The translations under genes and the position numbers were made by a program. From CAZRZN01 sp964604565 (lineage in GTDB: Bacteria > Pseudomonadota > Alphaproteobacteria > Rhodobacterales > Rhodobacteraceae), in contig CAZRZN010000121.1 of the NCBI GenBank assembly GCA_964604565.1, positions 1 to 11,819 of the forward strand: a DNA stretch of 11,819 nucleotides, read 5' to 3'. This document shows positions 6,931-11,819 of the stretch, in pieces. Numbering within the stretch: the first letter of the stretch is position 1; every line of letters starts with the position of its first letter. Under the pieces are notes generated by a model. That model was not told the origin of the DNA. It searched no databases and saw nothing but the letters and a program-made list of their open reading frames with translations.

Positions 6931-7251
6931 TTAGCAGGCCGTGCCGGCCTGCCCGCGCGCCAGATCCCAGCGGTCGACGTAAAGCGCACCGGGCAGATTG
7001 GGATGCCGGGCATCCATTACGTGCCCGGCCTTGCGCCCGAAGCAGGCACAATCGACATCCTGAAGGTTGTCGCGGCAATAGGCAGCCTCATCGACCGGCG
7101 CCGGCACACGGTTATAGGCGGGGACGGTTGTCTGCCCCAGCCCGCCTTCCGTCAGGGGAGGCAACTGCTTTACTGCCACGACGAGGATGGCAATACCGGT
7201 CAGACTGCCCAGCAGGGCAGCCCAACGTGATGTCATCCATGCGCCTGTCAT
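6931..7251 (-). CDS. Hypothetical membrane-anchored protein with C-terminal cysteines
   Basis: 106 residues, family not recognised. A hydrophobic segment at about 10-27 (AALLGSLTGIAILVVAV) follows an N-terminus with one Arg, which suggests a single-pass anchor or uncleaved signal with the rest in the periplasm. The exported part holds four cysteines: one in AAYCRD, two in DCACFG and one at the very C-terminus. It ends in GALYVDRWDLARGQAGTAC. The start at 7251 is chosen because GGAGG lies 5 nt upstream; the internal Met at 7236 has no such site. Its 3' end converges on metR and carries a hairpin. The good ribosome-binding site and the coherent hydrophobic/periplasmic layout argue for a real gene, but no function can be assigned. 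Confidence 0.72.
   Translation of the reverse strand: MTGAWMTSRWAALLGSLTGIAILVVAVKQLPPLTEGGLGQTTVPAYNRVPAPVDEAAYCRDNLQDVDCACFGRKAGHVMDARHPNLPGALYVDRWDLARGQAGTAC
6934..6952. terminator. Hairpin at the convergent ends of metR and the 106-aa gene
   Basis: GCAGGCCG (6934-6941), TGC loop, CGGCCTGC (6945-6952): a perfect 8-bp stem 57 nt after the metR stop. It lies within the last codons of the oppositely oriented small gene, ending just before its TAA stop. It could serve as a shared transcript end; no T-run follows on the + strand. Confidence 0.5.
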
Positions 7252-7368
7252 GCGAACCTCCGGCAAGATGCGTCCATCCGGCCGGGGAAATGTCATGGTC
7301 AAGGATGCCCGGCCCAACGTGCCCAAGTCTAGCGTCTGTTCGCCCTACGCGTAACAAAATTGCGCCCG

Positions 7369-7385
7369 GCATTTGTTTCAAATGC
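7369..7385 (-). terminator. Small AT-rich hairpin downstream of the cold-shock gene
   Basis: GCATTTG-TTT-CAAATGC is a perfect 7-bp stem with a 3-nt loop, about 90 nt past the cold-shock stop codon. On the - strand it is followed 8 nt later by AATTTTGTTA. It may end the csp transcript, or belong to the promoter region of the 106-aa gene, whose start is about 118 nt further on. Confidence 0.4.
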
Positions 7386-7473
7386 TGCGGGGTGGTCGAC
7401 ACAGATTGGCGCACCGCATGCGCGGCGACGCGGGCTCGGTGCTGGGCGGGCGGGGGGTGCCTTGTCCGCCGGG

Positions 7474-7680
7474 TCAGAGCAGTTGCAGATCCGACGCCAT
7501 CGTCCGGCCGTCGCGGCCTTCCTGCATTTCAAAGCTGACCTTCTGGTTGTCTGCCAGACCGGTGAGGCCCGAACGCTCAACTGCCGAAATGTGGACGAAG
7601 ACGTCCTTGCCCCCATCATCCGGGGCGATGAAGCCGTAGCCTTTGGTGGTGTTGAACCATTTCACGGTGCCGTGCGGCAT
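7474..7680 (-). CDS. Cold-shock domain protein (CspA family)
   Basis: 68 residues forming one complete cold-shock OB-fold domain. It has GTVKWFN (4-10), RNP1 KGYGFI (13-18), RNP2 VFVHIS (27-32), a GLADNQKVSFE segment and the C-terminal stretch ASDLQLL. Such proteins bind single-stranded RNA or DNA in the cytoplasm and melt mRNA secondary structure. The start at 7680 (MPHGTVKWFN) has AGGAG about 10 nt upstream; the same frame stays open back to 7929, but that part is leader with no domain resemblance. A candidate promoter at 7820-7847 would give a leader of roughly 130 nt, typical of csp genes whose 5' UTR folds control translation. Length and motifs leave little doubt about the family; whether it is cold-induced cannot be seen. 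Confidence 0.95.
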   Translation of the reverse strand: MPHGTVKWFNTTKGYGFIAPDDGGKDVFVHISAVERSGLTGLADNQKVSFEMQEGRDGRTMASDLQLL

Positions 7681-7819
7681 GTGTCCCGTGCTCCTATTCA
7701 GATCCTGACGTTCATCCGCGCGGTCGACGAGGATGGCTGTTCGTGCCTTGTCCGACCTGCCGGTCCCGACCATCCAGCCGCGACCGATACGATCCTCGAA
7801 CGCACTATCAGCGAAATTG

Positions 7820-7847
7820 AGTTTAGCGCAGATAGGCGAAAAACAAG
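7820..7847 (-). promoter_or_regulatory. Candidate sigma-70 promoter for the cold-shock gene
   Basis: On the - strand CTTGTT (-35, 7842-7847) and TAAACT (-10, 7820-7825) are separated by 16 nt, implying transcription from about 7813 and a leader of about 130 nt. This is a motif match only. Confidence 0.4.
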
Positions 7848-7885
7848 AGGCCTCCCCTCGCATTTGCGGGAAAATTTGCCTATCT
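7830..7885. repeat. Inverted repeat in the csp / ArsC-family divergent region
   Basis: AGATAGGC (7830-7837) and GCCTATCT (7878-7885) are exact reverse complements 40 nt apart. The left arm lies in the spacer of the candidate csp promoter and the right arm about 37 nt before the ArsC-family start codon. It could be a pair of operator half-sites or chance. Confidence 0.35.
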
Positions 7886-7921
7886 CCCCGGTAAAGGCAC
7901 GGATATGCCACGGGATTGAGC

Positions 7922-8239
7922 ATGATCATTTACGGATTGAAGTCCTGCGACAGTTGCCGAAAGGCGAAGCAGGCGCTGCCGGGGGCGGAGGTCGTGGACA
8001 TCCGCGCCGACGGCCTGCCGGATGACGTGCGTGCCGCGGCGCTGAACCGCTTTGGCGCGGCGCTGATCAACAGGCGTTCGACCACATGGCGCGGTCTCGA
8101 CGAGGCGGCGCGCGAACTGGCGCCCGAGGTGCTGCTTGATCGGCATCCCGCGCTGATGAAAAGGCCGCTGATTGTCGATGGCGACCGGATGGTTCTGGGC
8201 TGGGACAGGACGGCACAGGCGGCGCTCGGGCTTGTTTGA
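7922..8239 (+). CDS. ArsC/Spx (YffB-like) family thioredoxin-fold protein
   Basis: 105 residues, slightly short but within range for the ArsC/Spx family. It opens with the strand MIIYGLKSCDSCRKA, where Cys9 and Cys12 form a CxxC motif. Later it has NRRSTTWRGLDE (about 50-61) and the late strand PALMKRPLIVDGDRMVLGW, typical of the YffB branch. Members are cytoplasmic glutathione- or thioredoxin-linked reductases or regulators; true arsenate reductase activity is often unproven, and there is no ars operon here. The ATG at 7922 is used; TTG at 7916 is a possible alternative two codons upstream, and neither has a strong ribosome-binding site. It is divergent from the cold-shock gene. Confidence 0.9.
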   Translation: MIIYGLKSCDSCRKAKQALPGAEVVDIRADGLPDDVRAAALNRFGAALINRRSTTWRGLDEAARELAPEVLLDRHPALMKRPLIVDGDRMVLGWDRTAQAALGLV

Positions 8240-8242
8240 CCG

Positions 8243-8260
8243 CGCCCGCCGGGACGGGCG
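8243..8260 (+). terminator. Weak hairpin after the ArsC-family gene
   Basis: CGCCCG (8243-8248), CCGGGA loop, CGGGCG (8255-8260), starting 3 nt after the stop codon. It is only 6 bp with no T-run, so termination is uncertain. Confidence 0.3.
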
Positions 8261-8376
8261 GCACAGGGGCTGTGCATATGGGTCGCGGCTCAGGCGTGGC
8301 AGGGCCGGGTTTCTTCGTCCGGACGCTGCCGGGCTGGGGCCGGGCAGGGATTTCTTTTCGGAAAGAGGACACAGAG

Positions 8377-8745
8377 ATGCGGAATGCGGCGCTGACGCTG
8401 GGAATCATTGCCGGCGTAATCGGCATGATCGTCGGGTTTTTCGGTTTCGGCTATACCGAACTTGCGCGCAACATGGGCGAGGTCGAGGAATTGTTCGGCA
8501 TGTTCGACGATCCGCAGGCGGTGCGCGCGGCGTCGATCCTTGCGCCGATGCTGGCGATCGCCGGCGGCGCGATGGCCAAGGCGCGGGCGCTCTGGGGTGG
8601 GGTGCTCCTGCTCCTGTCGGCGGCGGGCTTCTATTATGCCTTCGGGTTCAATGTCTTTACCATGTTCCCGATCGCCTTTGCCGGTCTGGGCGGCGTTCTG
8701 GCGCTTGCCGCGGGCAAACCGGATGAACCGAGAGCGCATTTCTGA
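8377..8745 (+). CDS. Small multi-span integral membrane protein, function unknown
   Basis: 122 residues with about four predicted membrane segments: near 5-24 (ALTLGIIAGVIGMIVGFFGF), 48-65, 71-92 (a leucine-rich LWGGVLLLLSAAGFYYAFGF stretch) and 95-113. The loop after the first segment is acidic (MGEVEELFGMFDD). The layout is reminiscent of small DUF4064-like membrane proteins, but I do not recognise the family with confidence. The start at 8377 is supported by AGAGGA about 8 nt upstream; the same frame is open from 8236 but the extra part lacks protein character. It lies 137 nt after the ArsC-family gene and converges on bufD, with both stop codons inside a shared inverted repeat. Confidence 0.8.
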   Translation: MRNAALTLGIIAGVIGMIVGFFGFGYTELARNMGEVEELFGMFDDPQAVRAASILAPMLAIAGGAMAKARALWGGVLLLLSAAGFYYAFGFNVFTMFPIAFAGLGGVLALAAGKPDEPRAHF

Positions 8746-8800
8746 CCCCGGGACGGCGCGCAGCCGTGGCCGCCGCGCACCGGGCGCGTGCCCCGGTCAG
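8742..8800. terminator. Bidirectional inverted repeat spanning two convergent stop codons
   Basis: CTGACCCCGGG at 8742-8752 and CCCCGGTCAG at 8791-8800 pair as a 10-bp stem with one bulged C, enclosing a GC-rich interior. The TGA of the + strand membrane gene (8743-8745) and the - strand TGA of bufD (8797-8799) are both inside the arms. It is likely a shared transcript-end structure. Confidence 0.5.
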
Positions 8801-9363
8801 GTCCGCAGAGGGGCCGGTGACGTGTTGAGACCCAGCAGCCGGTCGACCGACACAGACCCCGCGCCAAGGATGACGGGAACCAGCAGCACAAAGACCCAGA
8901 GGCCACGCTCGTCGATCAACCCGTAGCGGCTGTCGAACAGCGCGCCCAGCGTTCCGCCATGGCCGGTGACATCCACCAGCGTCTGCACAAGGACAAAGCC
9001 GATCATGCCCAGTGCGGCAAGGCGCGTGAACAGGCCCAGCAGGATCAGCAGCGGCAGAAGCCACTCCGCGTAGGTCCCCGCGTAGGCCACCACCCCGTAA
9101 AGCAGGCCGAGGTTATCGGGATTGTAATTCACGGCCTCGAAGGCCTTGGGAAACATCTGCGCATAGACCCCCGATTCCAGCGTGAAGAAATCGAGAAGCC
9201 CCTCCTCGCCCTTGCGGTCCCAGACCTTGGTCCCGGCGGAGGCCCAGTAGTAGCGCAGCAGAGTCGCGGCAAAGACCAACCGCGCCAATAGCGGGATCAG
9301 TTCGCGGCCCAGCCGGTCGACAGGCCCGAAGATCCGGTGATGCAGGGAAACGAGACGGTCCAT
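8797..9363 (-). CDS. bufD: DoxX-like membrane protein of the bufferin operon (BufD)
   Basis: 188 residues with four likely membrane spans: about 23-42 (LIPLLARLVFAATLLRYYWA), two in the VAYAGTYAEWLLPLLILLGL and GMIGFVLVQTLVDV region, and one near the end (GLWVFVLLVPVILGAGSV). The AEWLLPLLILLGLFTRLAALG core is typical of DoxX/DoxD-type inner-membrane proteins, whose biochemical role is unclear but which are common partners in redox or metal-stress operons. The start codon lies 10 nt beyond the bufC stop and its ribosome-binding site GAGGAG overlaps that stop (TGAGGAGCTGCCCATG), so it is translationally linked to bufC. Last position after bufA, bufB and bufC matches the described bufferin operon order and is the main reason for the symbol. 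Confidence 0.9.
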   Translation of the reverse strand: MDRLVSLHHRIFGPVDRLGRELIPLLARLVFAATLLRYYWASAGTKVWDRKGEEGLLDFFTLESGVYAQMFPKAFEAVNYNPDNLGLLYGVVAYAGTYAEWLLPLLILLGLFTRLAALGMIGFVLVQTLVDVTGHGGTLGALFDSRYGLIDERGLWVFVLLVPVILGAGSVSVDRLLGLNTSPAPLRT

Positions 9364-9373
9364 GGGCAGCTCC

Positions 9374-10228
9374 TCAGGCGCGGGTGAGATCGGAAAAGGC
9401 GCCCTGCTGCAACAGGAGCGACAGCGTGGCAGACAGATCGAAGGCCGTGCCCGCCGCGGCCAGCGCGTCGCCGAAACAGCCGCCGCCTTGCAGGGTCGTC
9501 AGGAAATCGGCGCCACCGGGCGGCAGCAGGTTTGTTGCGGGGTCGAACGCAGGACGGGTGACGACAACATCCTCCGCACGTGCCTGAGGCTTGGGGCTGC
9601 CGGGGATCAGCGCATAGCGATGGATCGACCGCACCGGCCAGGGCGACCGCAGAACGCGGGTCGCGGGGGCGACCGTCAGGCGTGCGCGCATCAGGCTGTC
9701 CTCGTCCAATGCAGCCAGCCGCGCCGCGTCCAGCACCGGCGCATCGGCGGCATGGTAACTGGCCCGCAGAGCCAGCTCCAACCGCGCAACGCAGGGCAGG
9801 TAGCCGATCCCGCGCAAGGCCTCGATGCCCGCCAGAAACGCGGGAAAGCCCGTGCCGTAATGCATCATCACCGGCGAGTCCGGCGGTGCCGCGCGCAGAT
9901 ACATCCCTGCCGCGCGGGAAAAATTCTCCGGCCCGATCAGCTTGGCGACGGCTGGAAAGCCGGTCTCCAGCGCCTCGCGCAGCGACACCGCCACGTTATT
10001 GCGATAGACGTCGAACCGCCGCCCCGCCGGACGCCCGGCGCCATCGGTCAGGGCATCCGGGACAGGCCGCGTGGCATCCATCAGCCCCGCGCGAAAGGTG
10101 ATTTCCGTGGCGCTTGCGCCGGTCATGGGGGCGGTCTGCGGGCTTTCTTCGGGCGATAAATATCCCGGGGGTGAGGCCGCAGGCCGAGGGGGCAGCGCCC
10201 CCTGATGCGGTGCCAAAGCGCGCGTCAT
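9374..10228 (-). CDS. bufC: MNIO partner protein, DUF2063 family (BufC)
   Basis: 284 residues if begun at 10228. The DUF2063 domain is clear: FRAGLMDATRPVPDALTDGA, RFDVYRNNVAVSLREALE (conserved VYRNNV), FPAVAKLIGPENF and a C-terminal helical part with RVLRSPWPVRSIHRYA. In MNIO systems this protein pairs with the DUF692 enzyme and is thought to recruit the precursor peptide. The 10228 ATG overlaps the bufB stop as ATGA, supporting translational coupling. However, codons after the first nine are made of the dispersed repeat at 10145-10202 and read as low-complexity GALPPRPAASPPGYLSPEES. A second ATG at 10126 (MTGASATEITF) would give a 250-residue protein closer to family length, but has only a weak upstream GAAGAAAG. 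Function is secure; the start is not. Confidence 0.9.
   Translation of the reverse strand: MTRALAPHQGALPPRPAASPPGYLSPEESPQTAPMTGASATEITFRAGLMDATRPVPDALTDGAGRPAGRRFDVYRNNVAVSLREALETGFPAVAKLIGPENFSRAAGMYLRAAPPDSPVMMHYGTGFPAFLAGIEALRGIGYLPCVARLELALRASYHAADAPVLDAARLAALDEDSLMRARLTVAPATRVLRSPWPVRSIHRYALIPGSPKPQARAEDVVVTRPAFDPATNLLPPGGADFLTTLQGGGCFGDALAAAGTAFDLSATLSLLLQQGAFSDLTRA
10145..10202 (-). repeat. Dispersed repeat, copy 2, inside the 5' end of bufC
   Basis: This is the reverse complement of the element at 4797-4855: 45 identical bases from the GGGGGCGCTGCCCCC head through the CCCCCGGGATATTT join, then a one-base-shorter spacer and CGCCCGAAGAA. It lies between the ATG that overlaps the bufB stop (10228) and the next in-frame ATG (10126), and keeps the bufC frame open. 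Confidence 0.85.
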
Positions 10229-11100
10229 GCCGGCACCCGCGTCAGCGCGGCCTCCGCCCGGCGGGCTTCGGCCGCAAGGACCGGCCAGTCGGGCACATCG
10301 GTATCCCATTCGATCAGCAGCGGCCGCGCGCCGCCCTGCGCCAGCGCCAGATCCAGCAGCGCCCAGACCGGTTCTGCCACTTCGCGGCCATGGCTGTCGA
10401 TCAGCAGGGGCGCGCCGTGATCGTCATGATCCGTGTCATGCCCCGCGAGATGGATTTCGCCGACCGCCGCCATCGGAAACGCTGCAAGATAGTCCTGTGG
10501 GCTGTAGCCGAGATTGGTTGCGGAGACGAAGACGTTGTTCACGTCAAGAAGCAGGCCACAGCCGGTCCGCGCGGTCACTTCGCGCAGGAAATCGGTCTCT
10601 TCCAGCGTGCTTTCGGCAAATGCGAGGTAGGAAGAGGGGTTTTCCAGCAACATCCGCCGGCCCAGCGTCTCCTGAACCTCGTCGACGTGATCGCAGATGC
10701 GGGTCAGGGTGGCGGGCGTATAGGGCAGGGGCAGCAGATCGTTCAGGAAATGACTGTCATGGGTCGACCAGGCGAGATGTTCGGAGAAACTCGCCGGATC
10801 CAGCCAGCCCAGCAGGGTCTTGAGACGCGCAAGGTGGTCGGGGTCGAGTCGCTCCGGCCCGCCGATCGACAGGCCGACGCCATGGACCGAGACCGGAAAC
10901 CTTTCCGACAGGGCGCGCAACTGCGCGAGCGGCCGTCCCCCGTCGCCCATGTAATTCTCGGCATGCACCTCCAACCAGCGGACCGGCGACGGGTCCTCCA
11001 GCAGGGCGCTATAATGCTGTGACTTGTAACCGACGCCGGGCGCCGGGGGGAGGGTATTGGCACTGTCGAACATGATGGGCAGGGCTTTGATAGAGGGCAT
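10225..11100 (-). CDS. bufB: MNIO multinuclear non-heme iron enzyme, DUF692 family (BufB)
   Basis: 291 residues from 11100 (282 from the alternative ATG at 11073). The TIM-barrel DUF692 signatures run in order: GVGYKSQHY (about 22-30), LEVHAENYM (Glu49), SVHGVGLSIGG (His73), SEHLAW (Glu107, His108), LLENPSSYL (Glu153, Asn154), LLLDVNNVFV (Asp186, Asn188), EIHLAGHD (His217, His221), DSHG (Asp235, His237) and LIEWDTD (Glu264, Asp266). These supply the expected ligands of a multi-iron centre. Family enzymes (MbnB, TglH and others) oxidatively modify cysteines in peptides; the bufferin branch is reported to make copper-binding thiooxazoles. Neither start has a good ribosome-binding site. It lies 158 nt after bufA, beyond a strong hairpin, and overlaps bufC by ATGA. 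Confidence 0.95.
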   Translation of the reverse strand: MPSIKALPIMFDSANTLPPAPGVGYKSQHYSALLEDPSPVRWLEVHAENYMGDGGRPLAQLRALSERFPVSVHGVGLSIGGPERLDPDHLARLKTLLGWLDPASFSEHLAWSTHDSHFLNDLLPLPYTPATLTRICDHVDEVQETLGRRMLLENPSSYLAFAESTLEETDFLREVTARTGCGLLLDVNNVFVSATNLGYSPQDYLAAFPMAAVGEIHLAGHDTDHDDHGAPLLIDSHGREVAEPVWALLDLALAQGGARPLLIEWDTDVPDWPVLAAEARRAEAALTRVPA

Positions 11101-11218
11101 TCAGGATGGGCGGGTCCAATCTGTCGCAAAGGACAGGTCTTGGCATTCGGCGGGACGGGCACTTGTGGATGGTGGTGCAGGGCGTCGCGCCGGGGGCGGT
11201 GGGTGCAAGACCGTGCGG

Positions 11219-11248
11219 GGATGGGGCAGGCCGAAGCCCGCCCCATCC
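11219..11248 (-). promoter_or_regulatory. 13-bp UUCG-capped hairpin between bufA and bufB
   Basis: Read on the - strand: GGATGGGGCGGGC, TTCG, GCCTGCCCCATCC, a continuous 13-bp stem with one G-U pair. The loop is the extra-stable C(UUCG)G tetraloop. It begins 10 nt after the bufA stop. No T-run follows, so partial termination or protection of the bufA 3' end is more likely than complete termination, raising bufA mRNA over bufBCD. Confidence 0.75.
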
Positions 11249-11258
11249 GAAACCGGGA

Positions 11259-11570
11259 TCAGCCCTGCGGCAGGTCGCGCTCCAGCGCCTCGAGGGAGCC
11301 CATGCGGTCCGAACCGTCTGCCATGTCGGGCAGGTCGATCTCGGTGCAGGTGCCCGCCTCGACCAGCGTCCAGGCGTTGCCCTGGTAGTCGACGGTCGAG
11401 GTGCCGGCGCAGGTGGTGCCGGGGCCGGCGGCGCAGTCGTTTTCGCCGGCGAGCGAGACGCCGTAGCATTTCACCTGCTCCTGCGCCTGCGCGGCGGTGG
11501 TGCCGTGGGCAGAGACGGCGGCGGCGACGGCGCCTGCGATGGCGAGCGTGGTCATGGTTTTCTGCGACAT
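11259..11570 (-). CDS. bufA: Bufferin precursor peptide, DUF2282 family (BufA)
   Basis: 103 residues. The N-terminus is a Sec-type signal peptide (lysine at 4, hydrophobic LAIAGAVAAAVSA, cleavage expected after AQA at about 29). The mature part has the DUF2282 pattern: VKCYGVSLAGENDC (Cys35, Cys46), AAGPGTTCAGTSTVDYQGNAW (Cys54), EAGTC (Cys75), and a tail ending GSLEALERDLP. In studied bufferins the MNIO enzyme modifies central cysteines, the outer pair can form a disulfide, and the exported peptide binds copper in the periplasm. The start at 11570 is chosen because AGGAGG lies 10 nt upstream and the signal peptide begins there; the frame is open to 11675 but that part is promoter region. Unusually, the mature peptide is very acidic (13 Asp/Glu against 3 Lys/Arg). 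Confidence 0.93.
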   Translation of the reverse strand: MSQKTMTTLAIAGAVAAAVSAHGTTAAQAQEQVKCYGVSLAGENDCAAGPGTTCAGTSTVDYQGNAWTLVEAGTCTEIDLPDMADGSDRMGSLEALERDLPQG

Positions 11571-11669
11571 GGGTGGTTCTCCTCCTGTGGGTCTCAAGGC
11601 CGCGGAGTTGTCCTTGCGGCTGCCACAGGGGTAGCGGGCTGGGCCGATCACCGGCCACACACAGGGGCG

Positions 11670-11698
11670 TGACACACGCGTATGTCAGCGAATGTCAG
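11670..11698. promoter_or_regulatory. Candidate operator upstream of bufA
   Basis: TGACACACGCGTATGTCA (11670-11687) is an 18-bp dyad with 8 of 9 pairs matching. A further half-site, ATGTCAG at 11692-11698, repeats the right half exactly 10 bp (one helical turn) away. It lies about 100 bp upstream of the bufA start codon, between it and the neighbouring gene. No clear -35/-10 or ECF-type promoter was recognised nearby, and the regulator is not in the window. Confidence 0.5.
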
Positions 11699-11721
11699 AA
11701 AAAGCCCCGGAAAAAGAGGGG
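11699..11721 (-). terminator. Weak terminator for the gene upstream of bufA
   Basis: On the - strand CCCC (11718-11721), a 9-nt loop, GGGG (11705-11708), then CTTTTTC (T-run at 11699-11703). The stem is short, but this is the only stem followed by a proper T-run in the window. It would separate the truncated gene at the right edge from the buf operon. Confidence 0.4.
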
Positions 11722-11769
11722 AATTGAAACAGAATTACCGGGATTCGTCCGCCCGGCCGCGGTTTCGTT

Positions 11770-11819
11770 TCAATGCGCGCCGGTCCACTGCAGCTCCGCC
11801 CAGACCGGCAGGTGATCGG
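11770..11819 (-). CDS. C-terminal end of an endonuclease/exonuclease/phosphatase-like protein
   Basis: Only the last 15 complete codons and the TGA stop (11770-11772) are in the window; the gene runs off the right edge. They read DHLPVWAELQWTGAH, and the two bases before are compatible with a preceding Ser. An SDHLPVW-type ending, in which the Asp-His pair belongs to the active site, is characteristic of the endonuclease/exonuclease/phosphatase superfamily. With so few residues the family call is tentative. Confidence 0.6.
   Translation of the reverse strand, partial: DHLPVWAELQWTGAH

Noticed and set aside
7922..8239. Calling this a dedicated arsenate reductase (arsC)
   Set aside because: There are no arsR, arsB or acr3 neighbours, and YffB-type relatives lack proven arsenate reductase activity; kept at family level.
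11571..11675. 35-codon upstream extension of bufA
   Set aside because: It would bury the Sec signal peptide; the AGGAGG site and signal peptide place the start at 11570.

Overview
The window reads as a chromosomal segment from a GC-rich alphaproteobacterium, most likely a member of the Rhodobacterales (Rhodobacteraceae). The signs are strong G/C third-position bias, the style of the proteins, a divergent metR/metF pair, and a dispersed repeat (GC-rich hairpin head followed by TATTT-N7/8-GAAGAA) of a type I associate with this order. No rRNA, tRNA, CRISPR array, transposase or phage gene was seen.

Left third (1-4744, + strand): the C-terminal end of a fumarylacetoacetate-hydrolase-fold enzyme closed by a perfect 14-bp hairpin; then about 1.1 kb without a convincing gene; then a probable three-gene catabolic operon made of a beta-keto acid cleavage enzyme (BKACE, DUF849) and two different Gfo/Idh/MocA NAD(P)-dependent oxidoreductases. 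Its substrate is unknown. The BKACE most resembles the dehydrocarnitine-cleaving branch, but no other carnitine gene is visible.

Middle (4745-8745): metF (5,10-methylenetetrahydrofolate reductase, -) and its LysR-type activator metR (+), divergent around a short intergenic region with a TGAG-N5-CTCA dyad. Next come a small Cys-containing membrane-anchored protein (-), a single-domain cold-shock protein (-) with a long leader, an ArsC/Spx-family thioredoxin-fold protein (+), and a small multi-span membrane protein (+).

Right third (8797-11570, - strand): the most interesting locus, a complete bufferin-type RiPP operon bufA-bufB-bufC-bufD. It encodes a secreted four-cysteine precursor (DUF2282), an MNIO iron enzyme (DUF692), its partner protein (DUF2063) and a DoxX-like membrane protein. 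In related bacteria such operons make periplasmic, post-translationally modified, copper-binding peptides. Local peculiarities are a 13-bp C(UUCG)G hairpin just after bufA, a near-perfect 18-bp dyad plus an extra half-site about 100 bp upstream of bufA, a strongly acidic mature peptide, and a copy of the dispersed repeat inside the 5' end of bufC. The window ends in the last codons of an endonuclease/exonuclease/phosphatase-like gene on the - strand.
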